In this document: in pieces, positions 1-9,415 of the stretch | How positions within the stretch are numbered: position 1 is the stretch's first letter | Layout of the letters: the number at the start of each line of letters is the position of its first letter | NCBI GenBank assembly: GCA_937871685.1 | Contig: CALMOL010000301.1 | Location: 9,215 to 23,235 of the forward strand | Length of the DNA: 14,021 nucleotides | Direction of reading: 5' to 3' | DNA from: an uncultured Verrucomicrobiota bacterium | GTDB taxonomy: Bacteria > Verrucomicrobiota > Verrucomicrobiia > Chthoniobacterales > SZAS-18 | The notes under the pieces: generated by a model | Seen by the model: the letters and a program-made list of their open reading frames with translations, nothing else | What the model was told of the DNA's origin: nothing | The model's database searches: none | Program-made: the position numbers and the translations under genes

Positions 1-419
1 CCTCGGTGCTGGCGCGCGGGGTGAAGATCATCGCCGTGTCGGCCAGCGTGTTCGAGAGCGACTCGCGCGAGGCGCTGGAGGCGGGCTGCGACGACTTCGT
101 GCCCAAGCCCTTCCGCGAGGAGCAGCTTTTCGCCGCCATCGCACGCGTGCTCGGCTTGGAGTGGATGAGCGGCGCGCCCGCGCCAGCCCCGGCCGCCGCG
201 CCAAGCGAGACTGCGCCGGTGCCGCCGCCGGCGGAGGAAATCGAGGCGCTGCTGGAGCTCTCGCAGCGCGGCGACATCGTGCGCCTGAAGCGCCGTCTGG
301 CCGCGCTGGCCGAGGGGGACGCGCGCTACGTCCCCTTCGCCGAGAGCCTGCGCCCCTTCGTGGCCTCCTTCCAGATGCACCGCATCCGCGACGCGCTGGA
401 GGAATGGAAGCGGGCCTAA
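1..419 (+). CDS. Hybrid sensor histidine kinase, 3' end (receiver domain C-terminal half plus helical tail)
   Basis: This is the 3' part of a gene that starts before the window; the reading frame is open from base 3 and stops with TAA at 417-419. The encoded fragment begins inside a response-regulator receiver domain: it shows the beta4 segment (KIIAVSAS) and the conserved lysine loop (FVPKPF), then a Pro/Ala-rich linker and a helical tail (LELSQRGDIVRLKRRLAALA). It aligns end to end with the C-terminus of the complete kinase at 1027-4953, so it is very probably a tandem paralogue with the same hybrid-kinase architecture; the kinase part itself lies outside the window. The phosphoacceptor aspartate is also upstream and cannot be checked. 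The stop codon is followed within 5 bases by the palindrome array. The fragment could belong to a shorter stand-alone response regulator, but the shared linker and tail make a second hybrid kinase more likely. Confidence 0.9.
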   Translation, partial: SVLARGVKIIAVSASVFESDSREALEAGCDDFVPKPFREEQLFAAIARVLGLEWMSGAPAPAPAAAPSETAPVPPPAEEIEALLELSQRGDIVRLKRRLAALAEGDARYVPFAESLRPFVASFQMHRIRDALEEWKRA

Positions 420-423
420 GGCA

Positions 424-799
424 TCCAAGGTTGGACGACCCCTCATCCAACTTTAGATGGGTGGGCATCCAAGGTTGGACGGCCCCCCATCCAAAGTCAG
501 ACGACTTTGGTCCAACCTTGGACGGTTCTCGTCCAAGGTTGGACCAACTTCATCCCATCTTGAATGTCCCCCCATCCAAGGTTGGACGACTTTCATCCAA
601 GCTTGGATGCCACCCCGTCCAAAGCTGGATGACTTTGGTCCAACCTTGGACGGAACCCGTCCAAGGTTGGACGAACCTGGTCCAGCGCTGGATGACCCCC
701 CGTCCAACCTTGGACGAAAGTCGTCCAACCTTGGATGACTTTCGTCTGACTTTGGATGCCTGCCGTCCAGCCTTGGATGGGGGGCCATCCAAACTTGGA
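424..799. repeat. Array of 18 near-palindromic 12-mers, core TCCAA-NN-TTGGA, period 21-22 bp
   Basis: Eighteen units start at 424, 446, 468, 490, 511, 532, 553, 575, 596, 618, 639, 660, 681, 703, 724, 745, 766 and 788. Each is a 12-mer with inverted arms TCCAA/TTGGA around a variable central dinucleotide. Five units read TCCAAGGTTGGA and four read its reverse complement TCCAACCTTGGA; the unit at 596 (TCCAAGCTTGGA) is fully symmetric. The unit at 681 (TCCAGCGCTGGA) has changed both arms together and keeps its symmetry. Spacers are 9 or 10 bases: the 10-base ones mostly carry runs of C or G, while several 9-base ones contain GACTTT. Units at 446, 490, 553 and 745 are decayed in one or both arms. 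No convincing gene lies here: the alternating 21/22 period throws any reading frame. The array fills the gap between two kinase paralogues. Its function is unknown; a multi-site protein-binding array is the simplest idea. Confidence 0.92.
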
Positions 800-1026
800 T
801 GGCCGCCGCCGGGAACTGGAAGAAGTCCACCTGACTGCGGGCCAAGGCCACCCGACGCCAGAGGGCCGGCGCGAGGACTTGCGCCGGGGCCGAGGCCGGA
901 GCCTGCCGGGCCGTCCGCGCCGACGCGCTCCGCGGCCTGACCCGACCCTGGGTCATAATCCCTTGGGATTAGTTCTCCCTGACATGCGTTGCGTTTCCCA
1001 GGTCGAGCAGCGATGGCTGCGCGTTT
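800..1026. other. Intergenic leader between the palindrome array and the kinase gene; no gene seen
   Basis: About 227 bases without a credible gene. The first 100 or so are GC-rich and may include decayed array sequence (TCCAC near 826). The last 90 hold two compact inverted repeats (see 944-970) and the short leader of the kinase. The segment probably contains the kinase promoter, but no strong -35/-10 pair is visible. Confidence 0.6.
944..970. promoter_or_regulatory. Two adjacent inverted repeats upstream of the kinase gene, possible operator/promoter
   Basis: GACCC-T-GGGTC (944-954) is a perfect 11-base inverted repeat, preceded directly by another GACCC (939-943). Three bases later AATCCC-TT-GGGATT (957-970) is a second perfect inverted repeat. 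CATAAT (954-959), one mismatch from the sigma-70 -10 consensus, overlaps both; no matching -35 is seen 17 bases upstream (931-936 is CGCGGC), so a promoter would need an activator or another sigma factor. The location, 57 bases before the kinase start, fits an operator. Confidence 0.35.
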
Positions 1027-4953
<3,927 letters not shown>

Positions 4954-4964
4954 ACTCTCCAAGC

Positions 4965-4981
4965 GGAGGCATCGTGCCTCC
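4965..4981. terminator. Hairpin GGAGGCA-TCG-TGCCTCC just after the kinase stop
   Basis: A perfect 7-bp stem with a 3-base loop starts 12 bases after the kinase TGA. No T-run follows, so it is not a classic intrinsic terminator; it may act as an RNA 3'-end stabiliser or belong to a dispersed palindromic repeat family. The call rests on position and symmetry only. Confidence 0.35.
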
Positions 4982-5014
4982 TTGCGTCGCGGGGGGGCGC
5001 CCGCCCGGGGGCGC

Positions 5015-5049
5015 GGGGTTTAAACCCCCCCCCCCCCCCCCCCCGGGGG
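5015..5049. repeat. GGGGTTTAAACCCC palindrome running into a 20-C homopolymer and G5
   Basis: GGGGTTTAAACCCC (5015-5028) is a perfect 14-bp palindrome. Its terminal C-run extends without interruption from 5025 to 5044 (20 C), then GGGGG follows (5045-5049). The stretch just upstream (4991-5018) is rich in G-runs. Homopolymers of this length are prone to slippage in vivo and to sequencing error, so the exact length should not be trusted. The tract lies about 254 bp before the next gene, and no coding frame crosses it convincingly. Confidence 0.8.
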
Positions 5050-5063
5050 CCAGCCTTCCGCAG

Positions 5064-5146
5064 GCGTCGCTCCGCGACGCGAGTCAATGGGCGCGGCGGT
5101 CCGGGGGATGAATCCCCCGGCTACCGGCAAACGTCGCTCCGCGACG
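5064..5146. repeat. Three REP-like hairpins: two GCGTCGC-TCC-GCGACGC copies flanking CCGGGGGAT-GA-ATCCCCCGG
   Basis: GCGTCGC-TCC-GCGACGC (5064-5080, 7-bp stem) and a second copy CGTCGC-TCC-GCGACG (5132-5146, 6-bp stem) share stem and loop. Between them CCGGGGGAT-GA-ATCCCCCGG (5101-5120) is a perfect 9-bp stem. A degenerate relative of the middle hairpin is seen near 5171-5190 (CCGGGGAATGAGTCGCCGG). Direct repetition of complete hairpins in non-coding DNA is what REP-type elements look like; whether they are dispersed in this genome cannot be seen from one window. Confidence 0.7.
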
Positions 5147-5302
5147 CGGAAAACCGCCAGGGCGCAGGCCGCCGGGGAATGAGTCGCCGGGGAGCAAGTC
5201 GGCTTGTTTCAATCACCTCCATTTGCCCGACCCCAGCGTCCGAACCGTTCCCCTCCTCCGTGACCTCCGTGCCTCTGTGGCGACTCCTTCCCTCCCCTCC
5301 CA
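5147..5302. other. Leader of the response-regulator gene, with three CCTCYGTG repeats; no gene seen
   Basis: Non-coding DNA with lower GC than its surroundings. CCTCCGTG (5255-5262), CCTCCGTG (5264-5271) and CCTCTGTG (5272-5279) form a short tandem series ending about 23 bases before the ATG at 5303. The bases next to the start are pyrimidine-rich (CCTTCCCTCCCCTCCCA), so there is no Shine-Dalgarno on the coding strand. No clear promoter hexamers were found. Confidence 0.5.
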
Positions 5303-6289
5303 ATGAAAACCATCCTCATCGTGGACGATGTGCCGACCAACCTCGGCGTCCTGCTCGACTTCCTCGCCGACGCCGGCTACGAGGTCCTCGTGGCCGAGAG
5401 CGGCCAGGGCGCGCTCTCGCAGCTGGAGTTCTCCCGGCCGGACATTATCCTGCTCGACGTGCTCATGCCCGGCCTCGACGGCTTCGAGACCTGCCGCCGC
5501 CTCAAGGCCGACCCGCGCTGGCGCGAGCTCCCGGTCCTCTTCCTCACCGCCCTGGCCGACGCCGTGGACAAGGTGCGCGGCTTCGACGCCGGCGCGGTGG
5601 ATTTCATCTCCAAGCCGCTCCACCCGCAGGAAGTGCTCGCCCGCGTGCGGGCGCACCTCGAGATCCGCGCGCTCCAGCAAGACCTGCAGGAGAAAAACGC
5701 CACGCTCGAGCAGGCCATCGCCTTGCGCGTGGAAGCCGAGGACCAGCTCCAGCAAAGCCTCGACCGCGCCATCATCGTGACCGGGGTGGACGGCGTGATG
5801 ACCTTCTGCACGCGCCTCGCGCGGCGCTTGCTCGAGCTCCATTTCCCCGGTGGGAGCGGCCTCGCGCGCAACCGCCTGCCCGAGCCGCTGCGCGCGTGGG
5901 CCGCCGGCGGCAACGCGCAGGGCTCGTGGCAATCGGCCCCCGGCGACGCCGAGGCCCGCTTGACCGCGCGCCTGTTCGCCGAGCCGGGCCGGAGCGGGAT
6001 GTTCATCCTCCAGTTGGAGGAGGCGCTGCCGCCCGGCGCCGCCGCCACGCCCACCGCACTCCTGCGCCTCGGGGTGACGCCGCGCGAGGCCGAGGTGCTC
6101 TTCTGGGTGGCGCACGGCAAGACCTCGCCCGAGATCGCGCTCATCCTCGGCACCGCGCTCAACACGGTGAAGAAGCACGTCGGCAACATCCTCCTCAAGC
6201 TTGGCGTGGAAACGCGCCTGGCCGCCGCGCTGCGCGCCGCGGAGATCCTCGGCCTCCCGTCCATCACCGCGACGGGCGGCGAGGGATAG
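5303..6289 (+). CDS. Response regulator: receiver, coiled coil, central domain, LuxR-type HTH
   Basis: A 328-residue cytoplasmic response regulator. The N-terminal receiver (1-118) has the acidic pocket Asp8/Asp9, phosphoacceptor Asp52 in LLDVLMPGLDG, Thr82 and Lys104 in FISKPL. A heptad-rich helix (about 118-152, LQQDLQEKNATLEQA) could be a dimer linker. Residues about 155-242 form a small alpha/beta segment that may be a degenerate PAS-like domain (low confidence). Residues about 254-312 are a LuxR/GerE helix-turn-helix (GVTPREAEVLFWVAHGKTSPEIA, then TVKKHVGNILLKLG), so it probably binds DNA and controls transcription when phosphorylated. It is the first separate regulator downstream of the kinase at 1027-4953, about 350 bp away, and is a candidate phosphorelay partner; this is inference from proximity. 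The ATG gives a textbook receiver N-terminus (MKTILIVDD). Confidence 0.93.
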   Translation: MKTILIVDDVPTNLGVLLDFLADAGYEVLVAESGQGALSQLEFSRPDIILLDVLMPGLDGFETCRRLKADPRWRELPVLFLTALADAVDKVRGFDAGAVDFISKPLHPQEVLARVRAHLEIRALQQDLQEKNATLEQAIALRVEAEDQLQQSLDRAIIVTGVDGVMTFCTRLARRLLELHFPGGSGLARNRLPEPLRAWAAGGNAQGSWQSAPGDAEARLTARLFAEPGRSGMFILQLEEALPPGAAATPTALLRLGVTPREAEVLFWVAHGKTSPEIALILGTALNTVKKHVGNILLKLGVETRLAAALRAAEILGLPSITATGGEG

Positions 6290-6377
6290 GCCTGGACGCT
6301 CCGCGGTGCCGACAGACGCCCGCAGGCGGCCTCGCGGCTCGGTGGCGTTCATCCCGCGGCCGGGCGAGCGTGCGCGC

Positions 6378-6878
6378 ATGAGCACCCCTGATGACGCCTG
6401 GGAAGACCGCGTGGCCACCCTTTGGGCCACCTTCGAGGTCCGCGCGGCGGACGACTTCGTGGCCCGCATCGAGGCCCTGGCCGCCGAGCGCCCGGCTGAT
6501 GACGCGGCGGCGCTGTTCGAGCGCGGCTGCGCGCAGGATTCCACCGGGCATCCCGCCGAGGCCGTCGGGCTCTACCGGGTGGCGCTCGCCGCCGGGCTGG
6601 GCGGCATCCGGCGCCGCCGCGCCCTGATCCAATTGGCTTCCTCGCTGCGCAACCTCGGCCAAGCCGACAAATCGGTCGCCTTGCTTACTCCCGAGTTGGA
6701 CACCCCGTCGGACGAGCTGGACGACGCCGTGCGCGCGGTGCTCGCGCTGGCACTTGCCGACGTGGGCCGCGCACGCGAGGCCGTGGGGATCAGCGTGGGC
6801 GCGCTCGCGCGGCACCTGCCTCGCTACCAGCGATCGATGGCTCGTTACGCCGCCCAGCTCTTCCCCAGGAGCCCATGA
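6378..6878 (+). CDS. Small tetratricopeptide-repeat protein (TPR_5-like)
   Basis: A 166-residue protein without signal peptide or membrane segment. It is helical and has TPR-type spacing of small and hydrophobic residues: ALFERGCAQDSTGHPAEAVGLY (about 45-66), then ALIQLASSLRNLGQADKSVALL (about 82-103) and AVLALALADVGRAREAV (about 120-136). The whole length resembles the small stand-alone TPR_5 family, presumed to mediate protein-protein contacts; no enzymatic motif is seen. The chosen ATG gives the natural N-terminus; an earlier in-frame reading would overlap the response-regulator gene. No Shine-Dalgarno is visible. It lies 88 bp after the response regulator on the same strand and could be co-transcribed with it, and it converges with the small exported-protein gene 24 bp downstream. 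Confidence 0.8.
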   Translation: MSTPDDAWEDRVATLWATFEVRAADDFVARIEALAAERPADDAAALFERGCAQDSTGHPAEAVGLYRVALAAGLGGIRRRRALIQLASSLRNLGQADKSVALLTPELDTPSDELDDAVRAVLALALADVGRAREAVGISVGALARHLPRYQRSMARYAAQLFPRSP

Positions 6879-6902
6879 CGCCGCTCGCTCGACGGCTTCC
6901 CG

Positions 6903-7379
6903 CTACTGCCGGCAGACCAAGTCGTCCACGGAGGTGATCCTCCCCTTCTCGTCGAAATCCACCACAAAGTCCCTGGAGCGGGTGCTCGCGTCCGTCCCGA
7001 CGAGCGCCTCGCCGACATGGATCGAGTAGGACGAGCTTGGCGAGTCGCTGTTGCGCCCGTGCCAGACCGGCCCGAGGGCGAGCAGCCCAGGGTAGTCCAG
7101 CACGTTCGAGCCTTGGCGAATGCACGCGAAGAGCGCCGGCAGGCGGCGCCAGAATTGGTTGGTTCTCCGCCGGGCCTCGCGGAAGTCTTTTCGGTTCGCC
7201 ACGGTCTCACCTTCGTCCAGCAATGCCCGGTAGCGCACTTGGTCGCCATGGGTGGGCAATCCCGCGGCCCAGCGGCGAAACTGCGCTGTCGCCGCGCCGG
7301 GGGCGGGCGGTCGTCCCGGTTGCGCCTGGCCGGCTGTCGTCATCAGGATCAGGCACGCCGCGAGCAGCACGATCTTCAT
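6903..7379 (-). CDS. Small exported protein of unknown function
   Basis: A 158-residue protein, family not recognised. Residues 1-19 are a clear signal peptide (MKIVLLAACLILMTTAGQA, cleaved before Gln20), so the mature protein of about 139 residues should be periplasmic or secreted. The mature part has an Arg-rich, probably helical region (about 35-90) and a beta-rich C-terminal region (about 115-155) ending in VVDFDEKGRITSVDDLVCRQ. Two cysteines (86 and 156) could form a disulfide. The signal peptide fixes the start. It is convergent with the TPR gene and divergent from the antiporter gene, with 123 bp between the two start codons. The strand reads open far upstream of this ATG, but only as a shadow of the antiporter gene. 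Confidence 0.75.
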   Translation of the reverse strand: MKIVLLAACLILMTTAGQAQPGRPPAPGAATAQFRRWAAGLPTHGDQVRYRALLDEGETVANRKDFREARRRTNQFWRRLPALFACIRQGSNVLDYPGLLALGPVWHGRNSDSPSSSYSIHVGEALVGTDASTRSRDFVVDFDEKGRITSVDDLVCRQ

Positions 7380-7380
7380 T

Positions 7381-7392
7381 CGTGGCGCCACG
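7381..7392. promoter_or_regulatory. Perfect palindrome CGTGGCGCCACG one base upstream of the exported-protein start
   Basis: A 12-bp perfect palindrome ends one base from the ATG of the minus-strand gene, exactly where a ribosome-binding site would lie. As RNA it could form a hairpin that limits ribosome access; as DNA it could be a dimeric protein site. In such GC-rich DNA chance is also possible. Confidence 0.3.
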
Positions 7393-7502
7393 GTCCGCCC
7401 GCGGCGCCTCCTCGGCAAACGCCGCGGCGCGGTCGAGGCGGCCGAGGGATCGCTGCCGCGGAAATTGTTTTCCTTGCGGCTCGGGCGGTGACAAGCCACG
7501 CC
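7393..7502. promoter_or_regulatory. Divergent intergenic region between exported-protein and antiporter genes
   Basis: Promoters for both genes must lie here or inside a neighbour. The only AT-rich patch is GGAAATTGTTTTCC (7460-7473), an inverted repeat GGAAA/TTTCC. For the plus strand, TTGTTT (7465-7470) and TGACAA (7489-7494) at 18 bp spacing are a weak possible -35/-10 pair, which would put transcription nearly at the ATG. No strong promoter is visible on either strand. Confidence 0.3.
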
Positions 7503-9254
7503 ATGCCGCACGACATCACGCTCATCGCCACGCTCACGGCGGGCTTTGTCCTCGCCTTCGGGCTCGGCTTGCTCGCGAACCGGCTCCGGCTCCCGCCGCT
7601 CGTCGGCTACCTGCTCGCCGGCATCGCGGTGGGGCCGTTCACGCCGGGCTACGTGGCCGACGGCGGCCTGGCCGGGCAGCTCGCAGAGATCGGCGTGATC
7701 CTGCTGATGTTCGGCGTGGGGTTGCACTTTTCGTTCGCCGACCTCATGGCGGTGCGGTCGGTCGCGATCCCGGGCGCGGTCGGGCAGATCGTGCTCGCCA
7801 CCGCCATCGGCATGGGAATGACTTGGCTTTGGGGCTGGCCGCTCGGCGCGGGCCTCGTGCTGGGCCTGAGCCTTTCGGTCGCCTCCACCGTGGTGCTGCT
7901 CAAGGCGCTGGAGGAGCGCAACGCCGTCGAGACGCCCAACGGCCGCATCGCGGTCGGCTGGCTCATCGTGGAGGACTTGGCGATGGTGCTCGCGCTCGTG
8001 CTGCTGCCGGCCCTCGCGGGCGTGCTGGGCGGGAAGGTGCCGGACGCGGCCCAAGCGAGCGGCGGCGGCGGCCTGCTGCTCTCGCTGGCCGTCACGCTGG
8101 CGAAGGTGGGCGCGTTCCTGGCGCTGGTGATGTTCCTTGGGCCGCGCCTGCTGCCGGGCCTGCTGCGGCGCGTGGCGCGCACGGGGTCGCGGGAATTGTT
8201 CACGCTGGCGGTGCTGGCCATCGCGCTGGGCATCGCGTTCGGCTCGGCGAAGCTCTTCGGCGTCTCGTTCGCGCTCGGCGCGTTCTTCGCCGGCATGGTG
8301 CTGAACGAGTCGGAGCTCTCGCACAAGGCCGCCACGAGCTCGCTGCCGCTGCAGGATGCCTTCGCGGTGCTCTTCTTCGTGTCGGTGGGAATGCTGTTCG
8401 ACCCTGGGGTGCTCGTGCGCGCGCCGGGCAAGGTGGCCGCCGTGGTGGGCGTGATCGTGCTCGGCAAGTCGCTCGTGGCGCTGGGAATCGTGCTGCTGCT
8501 GCGCTTTCCGCTGAGCACCGCGATCACGGTCTCGGCCGCGCTGGCGCAGATCGGCGAGTTCTCGTTCATCCTCGCCGGCCTCGGCGTCTCGCACGGCCTG
8601 CTTTCCAACGAGGGCATGAGCCTGGTCCTCGCGGGCGCGATCCTCTCGATCACGCTGAATCCGCTCGTCTTCCATCTCGCCGACCGCGCGGCCGCGTGGC
8701 TGCGGGCGCACCCGGACACCCAGCGCCGCTGGGAAGCGCCCGGCGAGAAGAAGTTCGCCGCGCTCCAGGCCGAGCTCGACGCCGTGCGCGCGCAGGCCGA
8801 GGAAAAGGCCGCGGCGCACCGGACCTTCACCCCCCAGGAGCTGGTGGAGCGATTCCCCCTCTTCGATGGCCTCACGCCCGAGCAGCGCGAGGTGCTGCTC
8901 CTCCATTTCCACCGGCAGGACGCGCCGCCCGGCGAGCGCATCATCCGCGCCGGCGACCAGGCGGACGCCGTGTTCTTCATCTCCGCGGGCGAGGTCGAGG
9001 TGCGCGTCGGCGAGCAGCGCATCAAGCTCGGCGGCGGCGACTTCTTCGGCGAGATGGCGCTCCTTTCCGGCCAGCCCCGCTCGGCCGACGTGACCGCGGT
9101 GGACTTTACCGAGCTGCTCGTCCTCGACCGGCGCGACTTCCGCGAGTTCCTGCGCAAATACCCCGAGCTTCGCGGGCAGGTCGCCGCCCTCGCCGAGCGG
9201 CGCCAGGAGATGAACCGCGTGCTTCAGGCCGAGGCGGGCGAGGAGGCGGGCTAG
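7503..9254 (+). CDS. Cation:proton antiporter (CPA2/KefB type) with C-terminal cyclic-nucleotide-binding domain
   Basis: A 583-residue inner-membrane protein that probably exchanges K+ or Na+ for protons. Residues about 5-395 are a Na+/H+ exchanger domain with roughly 12 membrane helices; recognisable parts are LANRLRLPPLVGYLLAGIAVGP, ILLMFGVGLHFSFADL and the acidic helix IVEDLAMVLALVLLP. A short charged helix (about 415-440) leads to a CAP_ED cyclic-nucleotide-binding domain (about 445-560) with the phosphate-binding cassette FGEMALLSGQPRSA (Glu517, Arg526). Many KefB/KefC proteins end in an RCK/TrkA-N domain; here that place is taken by the nucleotide-binding domain, suggesting gating by cAMP, cGMP or a similar ligand. 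The sequence keeps the key Glu and Arg, so binding is plausible. The ATG starts a normal antiporter N-terminus; no Shine-Dalgarno is seen. The TAG stop runs directly into the large palindrome at 9254-9404. Confidence 0.92.
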   Translation: MPHDITLIATLTAGFVLAFGLGLLANRLRLPPLVGYLLAGIAVGPFTPGYVADGGLAGQLAEIGVILLMFGVGLHFSFADLMAVRSVAIPGAVGQIVLATAIGMGMTWLWGWPLGAGLVLGLSLSVASTVVLLKALEERNAVETPNGRIAVGWLIVEDLAMVLALVLLPALAGVLGGKVPDAAQASGGGGLLLSLAVTLAKVGAFLALVMFLGPRLLPGLLRRVARTGSRELFTLAVLAIALGIAFGSAKLFGVSFALGAFFAGMVLNESELSHKAATSSLPLQDAFAVLFFVSVGMLFDPGVLVRAPGKVAAVVGVIVLGKSLVALGIVLLLRFPLSTAITVSAALAQIGEFSFILAGLGVSHGLLSNEGMSLVLAGAILSITLNPLVFHLADRAAAWLRAHPDTQRRWEAPGEKKFAALQAELDAVRAQAEEKAAAHRTFTPQELVERFPLFDGLTPEQREVLLLHFHRQDAPPGERIIRAGDQADAVFFISAGEVEVRVGEQRIKLGGGDFFGEMALLSGQPRSADVTAVDFTELLVLDRRDFREFLRKYPELRGQVAALAERRQEMNRVLQAEAGEEAG

Positions 9255-9404
9255 GGTTGTAGAGGCGGCTCTGTCCGCGAATGCGGACGTGCCGCCTCTG
9301 GCCATTCGGTGGGTGGCCGCTGCCGAAGAGGCAATCAGCGGCCACCCGGGAGGAATCTTCAGGCGGCACGTCCGCCTTCGCGGACAGAGCCGCCTCTACA
9401 ACCC
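9254..9404. repeat. 151-bp nested palindrome: 44-bp near-perfect inverted arms, each a REP-like hairpin
   Basis: The left arm (9254-9297) and right arm (9361-9404) are inverted copies with one mismatch in 44 bases. Each arm is itself a hairpin: on the left AGAGGCGGC (9261-9269) pairs with GCCGCCTCT (9291-9299) and GTCCGC (9273-9278) with GCGGAC (9283-9288) around a GAAT loop; the right arm does the same around CTTC. Between the arms GGGTGGCCGCTG (9311-9322) pairs with CAGCGGCCACCC (9336-9347), a perfect 12-bp stem. The whole region can fold as one long cruciform or as three hairpins. It fills the gap between convergent genes, its first base being the last base of the antiporter stop and its end lying 11 bases from the carboxypeptidase stop, so it is also well placed as a bidirectional terminator. 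A REP doublet or MITE-like element is most likely. Confidence 0.9.
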
Positions 9405-9415
9405 CGCCACCGGCA

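Noticed and set aside
424..799. CRISPR array
   Set aside because: Spacers are only 9-10 bases and themselves repetitive, repeat units are 12 bases and degenerate, and no cas gene is present.
453..956. Repeat-containing protein encoded in the palindrome array (either strand stays open for over 160 codons)
   Set aside because: The 21/22-base alternation shifts frame from unit to unit, the translation changes motif with each shift, and there is no start context. The open frames reflect lack of stops in GC-rich repeats.
6378..7379. Toxin-antitoxin pair
   Set aside because: The two genes are convergent, one encodes a TPR protein and the other an exported protein, and neither shows toxin or antitoxin motifs.
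7380..9305. Minus-strand frame extending the small exported protein upstream to 800 residues
   Set aside because: The extension is antisense to the antiporter and of low complexity; a clean signal peptide starts at 7379.
9254..9404. Insertion sequence with terminal inverted repeats
   Set aside because: There is no room for a transposase and no target-site duplication was recognised; a REP doublet or MITE-like element fits better.
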